From Marinosulfonomonas sp. (lineage in GTDB: Bacteria > Pseudomonadota > Alphaproteobacteria > Rhodobacterales > Rhodobacteraceae), in NCBI GenBank assembly GCA_026989405.1, contig JALSJL010000479.1:1-8123 (forward strand): 8,123 nt of DNA. Reading direction: 5' to 3'. The first letter of the stretch is position 1. Each line of letters opens with the position of its first letter. A program made the translations under genes and the position numbers. Of this stretch, positions 1 through 6,728 are shown in pieces. A model generated the notes under the pieces. That model had not been told where the DNA came from, did no database searches, and worked only from the letters and a program-made list of their open reading frames with translations.

Positions 1-2172
1 GTACAAGGTTTCGCCCTTCTCGGCCATTTCGCGCAGCAGTTCTGGCGTCTTGAACCGCTCGCCATAGGTTTCGGTCAGGTGGTCGCAGATCTCGACGGCC
101 TTGCCGGCGCCGATCATGTCGAGCCAGGAAAACGGCCCGCCCGACCAGGGCGCGAACCCCCAACCCAGGATCGCGCCGACATCGCCCTCGCGGATATCCT
201 CCAGCACGCCGTCCTCGAAGGCGCGCACGGCCTCCAGAACCTGGGCCATCAGCAGCCGGTGCTGCACCTCGTGCACATCGGGCTGGGTGTCGGCGGGCGG
301 GTATTTTGCCGACAGGCCTTCCCACAGCCCAAGGCGCTTGCCCTTTTCGTCGTAGCTGTAGAACCCGGCCTTGGTCTTGCGCCCCAGGCGGCCCTCGTCG
401 GCCATCCAGAACAGCACCTCGTCCACCGCGTCGTCGGGGTAGGCGTCGCCCATCGCCGCCTTGGTGGCCTTGGCGATCTTCACGCCGAGGTCGATCGAGG
501 TTTCGTCGACCAGTTGCAGCGGGCCGAGCGGCATGCCGACAAGACGCGCGCCGTTTTCCACGAGCGGCGGCACCACGCCCTCTTTCACCATGCGGATGCC
601 TTCGTTGATGTAGGGGATGATGCAGCGGTTGGCGAAAAAGAAACGCGCGTCATTTACCACGATCGGGGTCTTGCGGATCTGGCGCACGTAATCCAGCGCC
701 TTGGCCACGGCCCGGTCACCGGTCTGTTTTCCCTTGATGATTTCCACCAGCAGCATCTTTTCCACCGGCGAAAAGAAGTGGATGCCGATGAACTGTTCGG
801 GCCGCTTTGACGCCTTGGCAAGATCGCTGATCGGCAGCGTCGAGGTGTTGGTGGCAAAGATGCAGTCCTCGCCGACCACGGCCTCGACCTTCGCCGTCAC
901 CTCGGCCTTGATCTTCGGGTCTTCGAACACCGCTTCGATGATCAGATCGCAGCCCGCAAGCGCCGCGTAATCGGTGGTGGCGGTGATCAGCCCCAGCACC
1001 TTTTCCTTCTTTTCGGCCGTCGCCTTGCCGCGCTTGATGCCCTTGTCCATGTAGGTTTCGGAATAGGCCTTGCCGCGGTCGGCGGCTTCCTGTTCCTGGT
1101 CGATCAGCACCACCTCGATGCCGGCCATCGCCGACACCAGCGCGATGCCCGCGCCCATCATGCCGGCGCCCATCACGCCGAGCTTTTTCACCTGTTGCGG
1201 CGGCACGTCCTTCGGGCGCACCGCGCCCTTTTCCAGCGCGCCCTTGTTGATGAAGAGCGAACGGATCATCGCGGCCGAGGACGGGTTCAGCAGCACGTTG
1301 GTGAACCAGCGCGCCTCGATCTGGAGCGCGGTATCAAACGGCACCAGCGCGCCCTCGTAGACCGCCGAGAGCAGCGCTTTGGCTGCCGGGTAGACCCCCT
1401 GGGTCTGCTGGTTGACCATGGCGGAGGCGCCGACAAAGGTCATGAAGCCCGCCGGGTGATAGGGCGCGCCGCCGGGCATCTTGTAGCCCTTGGCGTCCCA
1501 GGGTTTCACCAGGTCGGCGTCCTTTGCTTCCAGCACCCAAGCCTTTGCACGCGCAAGCAATTCATCGGCCGGCACGACTTCGTCCACCAGCCCGGCGGCC
1601 TTGGCACCCTTGGGGTTCGACAGCTTGCCCTGCAGCAAAAACGGCGAGGCCGCCATCGCGCCCATCATCCGCACCAGCCGCGTGGTGCCGCCGGCGCCGG
1701 GGAAGATGCCAACCTTGATTTCCGGCAGGCCGATCTTGGCCTTGGGGTTGTCGGCGACAAAGCGGCGGTGACAGGCCAGCGGGATTTCCAGCCCGATGCC
1801 CAATGCGGTGCCGGGGATCGCGGCGGCAATCGGTTTGCCGCCTTTCTTGGTCTTGGGGTCCATCCCGGCCAGCTCGATCTTGCGCAGGATGTGGTGGATA
1901 TTCATGATCCCGTCGAAAAGCCCGCGCGCCGGGTCATCGCCGGCGCTTTCGCGCATCTTCGCGATCACGTTCAGGTCCATCCCGCCGGCGAAATCCGGCT
2001 TGGCCGAGGTAATCACGATGCCCTTGACGGCATCGTCTGCAAGGGCGGTATCCAGCAGCGCGTCAAGCTCGACAAAGCCTTCCTCGCTCATCACGTTCAT
2101 GGATTTTTCTGGCACGTCCCAGGTGATGACGGCGACGCCGTCGGCATCGGTCTTCATGGTAAAGTCAGTCAT
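1..2172 (-). CDS. fadJ: Fused enoyl-CoA hydratase / 3-hydroxyacyl-CoA dehydrogenase, FadJ/FadB-like (C-terminus cut by the left window edge)
   Basis: This soluble bifunctional beta-oxidation enzyme hydrates trans-2-enoyl-CoA and oxidises the 3-hydroxyacyl-CoA with NAD+. The reading frame is open from ATG at 2172 to the window edge (724 codons, no stop). Relatives are about 730-735 residues, so only about ten residues are missing. Residues 1-300 are a crotonase domain with both catalytic glutamates, E129 in LGIGLEI and E151 in GLPEIKVG. A Rossmann domain follows with GAGMMG at 335-340 ending in an acidic residue after VVLI (NAD-type). The HAD catalytic pair is H465 (GIHFFSP) and E477 (LLVEII). 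The NDARFFFANR segment starting at N507 replaces the more common NDxPGFxxNR; I believe this variant is normal in the group. The start is set by AGGGAG at 2182-2187, nine bases upstream. It lies 60 bp after the second cupin and probably ends the operon's visible part. The partner thiolase is encoded two genes upstream. FadJ versus FadB naming is arbitrary here. Confidence 0.95.
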   Translation of the reverse strand, partial: MTDFTMKTDADGVAVITWDVPEKSMNVMSEEGFVELDALLDTALADDAVKGIVITSAKPDFAGGMDLNVIAKMRESAGDDPARGLFDGIMNIHHILRKIELAGMDPKTKKGGKPIAAAIPGTALGIGLEIPLACHRRFVADNPKAKIGLPEIKVGIFPGAGGTTRLVRMMGAMAASPFLLQGKLSNPKGAKAAGLVDEVVPADELLARAKAWVLEAKDADLVKPWDAKGYKMPGGAPYHPAGFMTFVGASAMVNQQTQGVYPAAKALLSAVYEGALVPFDTALQIEARWFTNVLLNPSSAAMIRSLFINKGALEKGAVRPKDVPPQQVKKLGVMGAGMMGAGIALVSAMAGIEVVLIDQEQEAADRGKAYSETYMDKGIKRGKATAEKKEKVLGLITATTDYAALAGCDLIIEAVFEDPKIKAEVTAKVEAVVGEDCIFATNTSTLPISDLAKASKRPEQFIGIHFFSPVEKMLLVEIIKGKQTGDRAVAKALDYVRQIRKTPIVVNDARFFFANRCIIPYINEGIRMVKEGVVPPLVENGARLVGMPLGPLQLVDETSIDLGVKIAKATKAAMGDAYPDDAVDEVLFWMADEGRLGRKTKAGFYSYDEKGKRLGLWEGLSAKYPPADTQPDVHEVQHRLLMAQVLEAVRAFEDGVLEDIREGDVGAILGWGFAPWSGGPFSWLDMIGAGKAVEICDHLTETYGERFKTPELLREMAEKGETLY

Positions 2173-2232
2173 GTCTTTCGTCTCCCTTCAGGGCAAGTAT
2201 TTGTATTCTGTCCAGGGTGCAGGGGCGGGGCA

Positions 2233-2691
2233 TCACAGGGGGCTCCCGTCCTTGCGGGTGAACTCGAACCCGTCGGGGCCGAGTTCCACCATCATGTCGA
2301 TGTCGCTGTAATGGGCGGTTTCGGTGGGCGTGCGGGTGCCGACCACCAGAAAGCGCGCCTCGGTATCGGTGCGGTTGACGAAGTGATGCCCGTTGGCGTC
2401 GCCCGCCGGAAAGGCGGCGCAGTCGCCGGGGCGCATCGGGGTTTCGCCGCTGTCGTCGACCAGCGTGCATTCGCCGCTGAGCATCACCACGAATTCGTCC
2501 TGTTCCTCGTGCCAGTGGCGCAGCGACGATTTCGCGCCCGGCTGCAGGATCACGATATTGGCGCCGAACTGGGTCAGCCCGCCGGCGTCGCCGACGCGCA
2601 GGCTGGCGCGGCCTTCCATCTCTGTGTCATGAGGCGCGGGGTAGATCGAGCCGGTCTTGAGCGGGACGTTCGCAAGATCAACCTTGGGCAT
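2233..2691 (-). CDS. Small single-domain cupin, copy 2 (unknown function)
   Basis: This 152-residue protein is a single cupin beta-barrel with no signal peptide or membrane segment, so it is presumably cytosolic. Cupin motif 1 gives H59 and H61 (RHWHE), E66 and G73. Motif 2 gives G89, P95, G97, H102 and N106. The three-His/one-Glu metal set expected for a metal-binding cupin is therefore complete, but the reaction cannot be read from this. ATG at 2691 is preferred over an upstream in-frame ATG at 2763 because an excellent GGAGGA sits five bases before it, the paralogue also begins MP, and the extra 24 residues are basic and uncupin-like. The gene overlaps the end of cupin copy 1 by 14 bp, so coupled translation is likely. 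About half of some 115 aligned core residues are identical to copy 1. Possible roles, all inferred: metal-dependent hydrolase, isomerase or oxygenase on an acyl or ketone intermediate, or a small-molecule sensor. Confidence 0.9.
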   Translation of the reverse strand: MPKVDLANVPLKTGSIYPAPHDTEMEGRASLRVGDAGGLTQFGANIVILQPGAKSSLRHWHEEQDEFVVMLSGECTLVDDSGETPMRPGDCAAFPAGDANGHHFVNRTDTEARFLVVGTRTPTETAHYSDIDMMVELGPDGFEFTRKDGSPL

Positions 2692-3174
2692 CTTCTTCCT
2701 CCACCGGGTAGGGGGTGCCGTCCTTGTGCAGGTAGCGGCTTGCGCCATCCGCATCGCGCTCATAGGCCAGATCGACGTCGGGGTAATGCACCTTTTCCGT
2801 CTCGGCGCGGGTGCCGACGATCAGCAGGAAGGCCGGCTGATCGGTCCGGTTGATCAGATGGTGCGCGGTTGGCTCTCCGGCCTTCCAGCCGGCGGTGCTG
2901 CCTTCCTTGAGCACATGTTCGCCATCATCCTCGACCAGCACCACCTCGCCGACCAGCACATAGACGAACTCATCCTCGTTTTCGTGCCAGTGGCGTTGCG
3001 AAGACATGCCGCCGGGCAGCAGCTTTTCGATATTCACGCCGAACTGCGTCAGCCCGATCGCGTCGCCAAGCGACACCGATTCAAACAGATCACACCCCTT
3101 GTCGAACGGCTTGGGGTAGGCGATGCCGTCGGCGCCCCTGTTGACGGGCAGCCCATCGATCTTGATCACCGGCA

Positions 3175-3175
<1 letters not shown>
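2678..3175 (-). CDS. Small single-domain cupin, copy 1 (unknown function)
   Basis: This 165-residue protein is a cupin paralogous to the gene directly downstream. Motif 1 is G56, H62, H64, E69, G76; motif 2 is G92, K98 (where the consensus has proline), G100, H105 and N109. All four likely metal ligands are present. A shared GLTQFG block lies just before motif 1 and a shared VGTR segment after motif 2. The C-terminus ends in an acidic tail (EEEDAQG) absent from copy 2. The start is placed at 3175 because its ATG overlaps the thiolase TGA as TGATG and the resulting N-terminus MPVIKIDGL resembles that of copy 2. The in-frame ATG at 3223 would add 16 residues inside the thiolase gene. No strong Shine-Dalgarno is seen, which fits translational coupling to the thiolase. 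The function is unknown. The context suggests work on, or sensing of, something in acyl-CoA catabolism, but that is inference. Confidence 0.9.
2692..2702 (-). promoter_or_regulatory. Strong ribosome binding site for cupin copy 2
   Basis: On the minus strand GGAGGA (2702-2697) is followed by a five-base spacer and ATG at 2691. The site lies inside the last codons of cupin copy 1, where it encodes part of the acidic tail. It decides the start of copy 2 and suggests that copy 2 can be translated efficiently in its own right, unlike copy 1, which has no obvious Shine-Dalgarno. Confidence 0.8.
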
Positions 3176-4386
<1,211 letters not shown>

Positions 4387-4399
4387 CGGTCTTTCTCCT

Positions 4400-5035
4400 T
4401 CAGGCCCGGTCGGCAGGCGAGCCGGGCATCAGATCATAGGGGTGTTTCCAGCCGGGCGTTTCGCTGATGCGGGTCAGCCAGGCATCGATATTGGGCCAGT
4501 CCTTGCGGTCAAACCCGAAAGGCTCGGGGTAGTAGAGATAGCCGCAGCAGCTCAGGTCGGCGATGGTCACGGCGTCACCGATCAGAAAGCTGCGCCCGGC
4601 CAGCGCGTCATCCAGCACCCTGTAGGCCGATTTCAGCCGGCCCTGCATGAAGGCGATGACCTCTTGCGGGCGCTTTTCTTCTGGCAGGAAGTTCATCAGG
4701 AACCGCGTCATGCCGGCGGGCGAGGAAAGCTTGTGGTTGTCCCAGAACTGCCAGCGCAGGATCTCGCGCCGGGCCGCGGCGGAGCGACCGCCGAGCTTGC
4801 CGGATTTCGACGACACGTAATCCTGGATCACGCCGGATTGCGACAGCACGATGTCACCATCCACCATCACCGGCACCTCGCCCATGGGGTTGAGCTTGCG
4901 GAATTCCTCGGTGCGGGTTTCGCCGTTGAAGAAGTCGACGAACACCGGCTCCCACTCGAGGCCGGAAAGCTCGAGCGCCAGCGCCGCCTTGTAGGAATTC
5001 CCGCTTTCGCCGAAGCAGTGGAGCTTGATTGTCAT
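4400..5035 (-). CDS. Glutathione S-transferase family protein
   Basis: This 211-residue cytosolic protein has the two-domain GST layout. The N-terminal thioredoxin-like domain (about 1-80) carries a serine-rich first turn (ESGNSYKAAL, S11 or S14 the candidate thiol-activating residue), a cis-proline context at MGEVPV (P55), and QSGVI at 66-70, where S67 is the usual gamma-glutamyl contact of the (E/Q)SxxI motif. The helical C-terminal domain contains LIGDAVTIADLS, the N-capping box/hydrophobic staple (TxxD) common in GSTs. ATG at 5035 is preferred because it has GGGAG seven bases upstream (5043-5047) and opens directly with the first beta strand. An in-frame ATG at 5134 would add 33 residues translated from the intergenic repeat. 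The substrate is unknown. Being 13 bp upstream of the thiolase suggests co-transcription with beta-oxidation genes. Glutathione conjugation of electrophilic enoyl or aldehyde products is a plausible but unproven role. Confidence 0.92.
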   Translation of the reverse strand: MTIKLHCFGESGNSYKAALALELSGLEWEPVFVDFFNGETRTEEFRKLNPMGEVPVMVDGDIVLSQSGVIQDYVSSKSGKLGGRSAAARREILRWQFWDNHKLSSPAGMTRFLMNFLPEEKRPQEVIAFMQGRLKSAYRVLDDALAGRSFLIGDAVTIADLSCCGYLYYPEPFGFDRKDWPNIDAWLTRISETPGWKHPYDLMPGSPADRA

Positions 5036-5059
5036 GTGATCTCTCCCAGTTGAACGGCG

Positions 5060-5080
5060 GCGGGGGCTTCGCGCCCCCGC
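5060..5080. repeat. GC-rich perfect hairpin, 8-bp stem
   Basis: GCGGGGGC at 5060-5067 pairs with GCCCCCGC at 5073-5080 around a five-base loop. A further CCCCCGC at 5082-5088 could compete for the same arm. On the minus strand the hairpin lies only about 13 bp before the GST Shine-Dalgarno (5043-5047), so it would sit in the 5' leader. On the plus strand it is followed after about 15 bp by TATTTTT, but no plus-strand gene ends here. It may be part of a dispersed Rhodobacteraceae intergenic element rather than a terminator. Confidence 0.7.
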
Positions 5081-5090
5081 ACCCCCGCGG

Positions 5091-5111
5091 AGTATTTTTG
5101 GCAAGATGAAG
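5091..5111 (+). repeat. Dispersed intergenic element, arm A of an inverted pair
   Basis: The 21-bp stretch begins AGTA and ends GGCAAGATGAAG on the plus strand. It matches the complement of 5265-5285 at 18 of 21 positions. Accidental minus-strand translation gives FILPK, a peptide I recall from many spurious small ORFs in Rhodobacteraceae, so I take it for a family-wide intergenic repeat. The visible evidence is only the two copies in this window. Confidence 0.65.
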
Positions 5112-5264
5112 CCGGGCCGGCTTCGGTTTTGCAATTTGTTAAGGTTGGTCGCCGACCTTTGGAATTGCGCAACAGGCTGGAGAGCCGATGGGCGTGCAAG
5201 GTGAAGCTCCGCTCTGCCGGCGTCGGGAAACTGGCGGCTGCGCAGGGCGGAGTGGAGCAGGCTC

Positions 5265-5285
5265 CTTCATCTTGCCCCAAGTACT
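5265..5285 (-). repeat. Dispersed intergenic element, arm B of an inverted pair
   Basis: Read on the minus strand it begins AGTACTTG and ends GGCAAGATGAAG, differing from arm A at three central positions. Plus-strand translation gives FILPQ, mirroring the FILPK of arm A. It lies 54-74 bp beyond the stop codon of dehydrogenase 2. The two arms could fold together around about 150 nt, though the pairing would be interrupted at the three mismatches. Confidence 0.65.
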
Positions 5286-5338
5286 CCCGCCGGAGGCGTC
5301 CTTGCTTGTCGGCGCTTGCCACGGTCAATCGGTTCTCC

Positions 5339-6481
5339 TCACAATGATCTTGCGATCAGTTCTTTCATGATTTCGTTCGTCCCGCCATAGATGCGCTGAA
5401 CGCGGGCGTCCGTCCACATTTCCGCTACGTCGGTTTCGGCCATGTAGCCGTAGCCGCCATGAAGCTGAACGCATTCGTCCAGCACTTCGCCCTGCGTGTC
5501 GGTCAGCCAGTATTTCGCCATTGCCGCCTTTTCGACCGAGAGTTCGCCGCGCAGGTGTTCGCTGATGCAGGTGTCGAGAAAGGCGCGGGCAACCGCGGTT
5601 TTCGTCTTGCATTCGGCCAGTTTGAACCGGGTGTTCTGGAACTGGAGGATCGGCCCGCCAAAGGCCTCGCGCTCCTTGCAATAGGCAATCGTGCGCTCCA
5701 GCGCGCCTTCCATCGCGCCGACCGCGCCGCAGCCGATGATCAGGCGTTCCTGTGGAAGTTGCTGCATCATCTGGGCAAAGCCCTTGCCTTCCTCTCCGCC
5801 AAGCAGGTTTTCCGGCGGCACGGCAACATTGTCGAAGAACAGTTCCGAGGTGTCGGCCGCATGGCAGCCGATCTTTTCAAGGTTGCGCCCGCGCTCAAAA
5901 CCCTGCGCCCCGTCGGTTTCGACCACCAGCAGCGAAATGCCCTTTGCCCCCTCATTCGGGTCGGTCTTGGTGGCCACGATGATCAGGTTGGCGTGCTGGC
6001 CATTGGTGATGAAGGTTTTCTGCCCGGACAGCCGATAGCTGTTGCCGTCGCGCAGGGCGCGCGTTTTCATCGATTGCAGGTCCGAGCCGGCGCCCGGTTC
6101 GGTCATCGCCAGCGCGCCGACCATTTCGCCGGTGACCATTTTCGGCAGCCAGCGCCTTTTCTGTTCCTCGCTGCCGTAGGCCAGGATGTAATGGGCGACG
6201 ATGCCGGAATGGATGCCGTTGCCCCAGCTGGCCAGGTTGGCGCGCGCCGCCTCGATCTGGATCACGGCTTCGTGGCCGAAATCGCCGCCCGCGCCGCTGT
6301 ATTCTTCGGGGATCGAGGGGCAGAGCAGCCCCAGTTCGCCGGCCTGCTGCCAGGTCTCGCGGTCCATCTGCCCCTGCTTGCGCCAGCGCGCAAACTGCGG
6401 GCGCCATTCTTCGGTGATGAAGCGGCCTGTCATCTCGGCGAGCATCGCGTGCTCTTGGGTCATCCAGGCGGCCGCGCTCAT
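5339..6481 (-). CDS. Acyl-CoA dehydrogenase with LCAD/IVD-type catalytic glutamate
   Basis: This FAD-dependent enzyme catalyses alpha,beta-dehydrogenation of acyl-CoA and would pass electrons to ETF. It is 380 residues, standard for the family. The N-terminal helical domain is followed by the FAD/substrate segment AMTEPGAGSD (125-134), the beta-domain QKTFITNG (154-161), REAFGGPI (271-278), QLHGGYGY (339-346) and IYGGTNEIMK (364-373). The C-terminal position that holds the catalytic base in MCAD/SCAD (YEGT) is glycine here (Y365-G366-G367-T368). A glutamate is instead present at E245 in LPQERL, matching the base position of long-chain and isovaleryl-CoA dehydrogenases. Branched or longer acyl chains are therefore plausible substrates, but the substrate is not determined. 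The ATG at 6481 overlaps the stop of the RHH gene as TGATG and has GAGGA (6489-6493) eight bases upstream. A second in-frame ATG six codons in is less well placed. Confidence 0.95.
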   Translation of the reverse strand: MSAAAWMTQEHAMLAEMTGRFITEEWRPQFARWRKQGQMDRETWQQAGELGLLCPSIPEEYSGAGGDFGHEAVIQIEAARANLASWGNGIHSGIVAHYILAYGSEEQKRRWLPKMVTGEMVGALAMTEPGAGSDLQSMKTRALRDGNSYRLSGQKTFITNGQHANLIIVATKTDPNEGAKGISLLVVETDGAQGFERGRNLEKIGCHAADTSELFFDNVAVPPENLLGGEEGKGFAQMMQQLPQERLIIGCGAVGAMEGALERTIAYCKEREAFGGPILQFQNTRFKLAECKTKTAVARAFLDTCISEHLRGELSVEKAAMAKYWLTDTQGEVLDECVQLHGGYGYMAETDVAEMWTDARVQRIYGGTNEIMKELIARSL

Positions 6482-6693
6482 CAGCGTTTCCTCGCTTCAA
6501 GCTCGGAATTGAACAGCCGCAACCGATGCGTGAGGTTGTCGTGGTCGATCACCGAGGTGAAGTTCTCGAACAGGAACGACAGCGCCTCGCCTTCGTCCAG
6601 CCCGGCTTCGCGCGCGAAGGCGCGCAGTCTGCGATAGCCATCCTCGGTCATCGCGACGGGAAAGCGGCGGGTCAGGCGGAGGCGTTTGGGCAT
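6481..6693 (-). CDS. Small ribbon-helix-helix-like protein, 70 residues
   Basis: The protein is short and basic, with a predicted beta strand at about 9-15 (RRFPVAM), helix A at 16-30 (TEDGYRRLRAFAREA), a GL turn at 31-32 and helix B at about 33-46 (ending FLFENF), then a charged tail ending ELEARKR. This order and spacing match the MetJ/Arc/CopG ribbon-helix-helix fold. Aligned by eye and from memory to CopG of pMV158 there are no gaps over about 36 residues, with shared L, ARE, GL, S and EN positions. The strand positions that carry DNA-contacting threonines in CopG are P12 and A14 here, so DNA binding is uncertain. AGGA (6702-6705) lies eight bases before the ATG. The gene starts 35 bp after dehydrogenase 1 and its TGA overlaps the dehydrogenase 2 start. 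It could be an operon autoregulator or a dehydrogenase-associated accessory protein; neither is shown. Confidence 0.8.
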   Translation of the reverse strand: MPKRLRLTRRFPVAMTEDGYRRLRAFAREAGLDEGEALSFLFENFTSVIDHDNLTHRLRLFNSELEARKR

Positions 6694-6728
6694 GGGCTTG
6701 GTCCTTTTGTCTGATCCTTCACCCTTGC

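Larger units (their letters stand above)
5036..5338. other. 303-bp intergenic region with repeats, likely promoter region for the GST-thiolase-cupin-fadJ unit
   Basis: No convincing gene is present. Short frames cross it, but their predicted peptides are low-complexity Arg/Ala/Pro/Ser-rich and match no family I recognise. It contains a perfect 8-bp GC hairpin near the GST start, an inverted pair of 21-bp elements about 150 bp apart, and the small palindromes TTGCAA (5129-5134) and TTGCGCAA (5165-5172). A promoter for the downstream genes is expected here because this is the only sizeable gap, but I could not identify a confident -35/-10 pair. No hairpin followed by a T-run marks a classic terminator for dehydrogenase 2 on the minus strand. 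Confidence 0.6.

Noticed and set aside
1195..2853. 552-codon open frame on the plus strand
   Set aside because: It lies antisense to fadJ and the cupins, which have intact catalytic motifs. The plus-strand peptide is His/Arg/Gly/Ala-rich with no family resemblance, as expected from high-GC antisense frames.
5060..5080. GC hairpin as a rho-independent terminator of dehydrogenase 2
   Set aside because: It lies about 260 bp past that gene's stop and, on the minus strand, is followed by the GST ribosome binding site rather than a T-run.
5032..5328. 98-codon minus-strand frame filling the intergenic gap
   Set aside because: It runs through the repeats, is low in complexity, overlaps the GST start and has no family resemblance. 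It is probably a repeat-derived spurious frame.
5323..5328. TTGACC on the minus strand as a -35 box for the GST unit
   Set aside because: No acceptable -10 hexamer follows at 16-18 bp, and a start here would give a leader of more than 250 nt. It is not supported as a promoter.
5459..6637. 392-codon open frame on the plus strand
   Set aside because: It is the antisense shadow of dehydrogenase 2 and the RHH gene, with composition typical of a reverse-complement frame.
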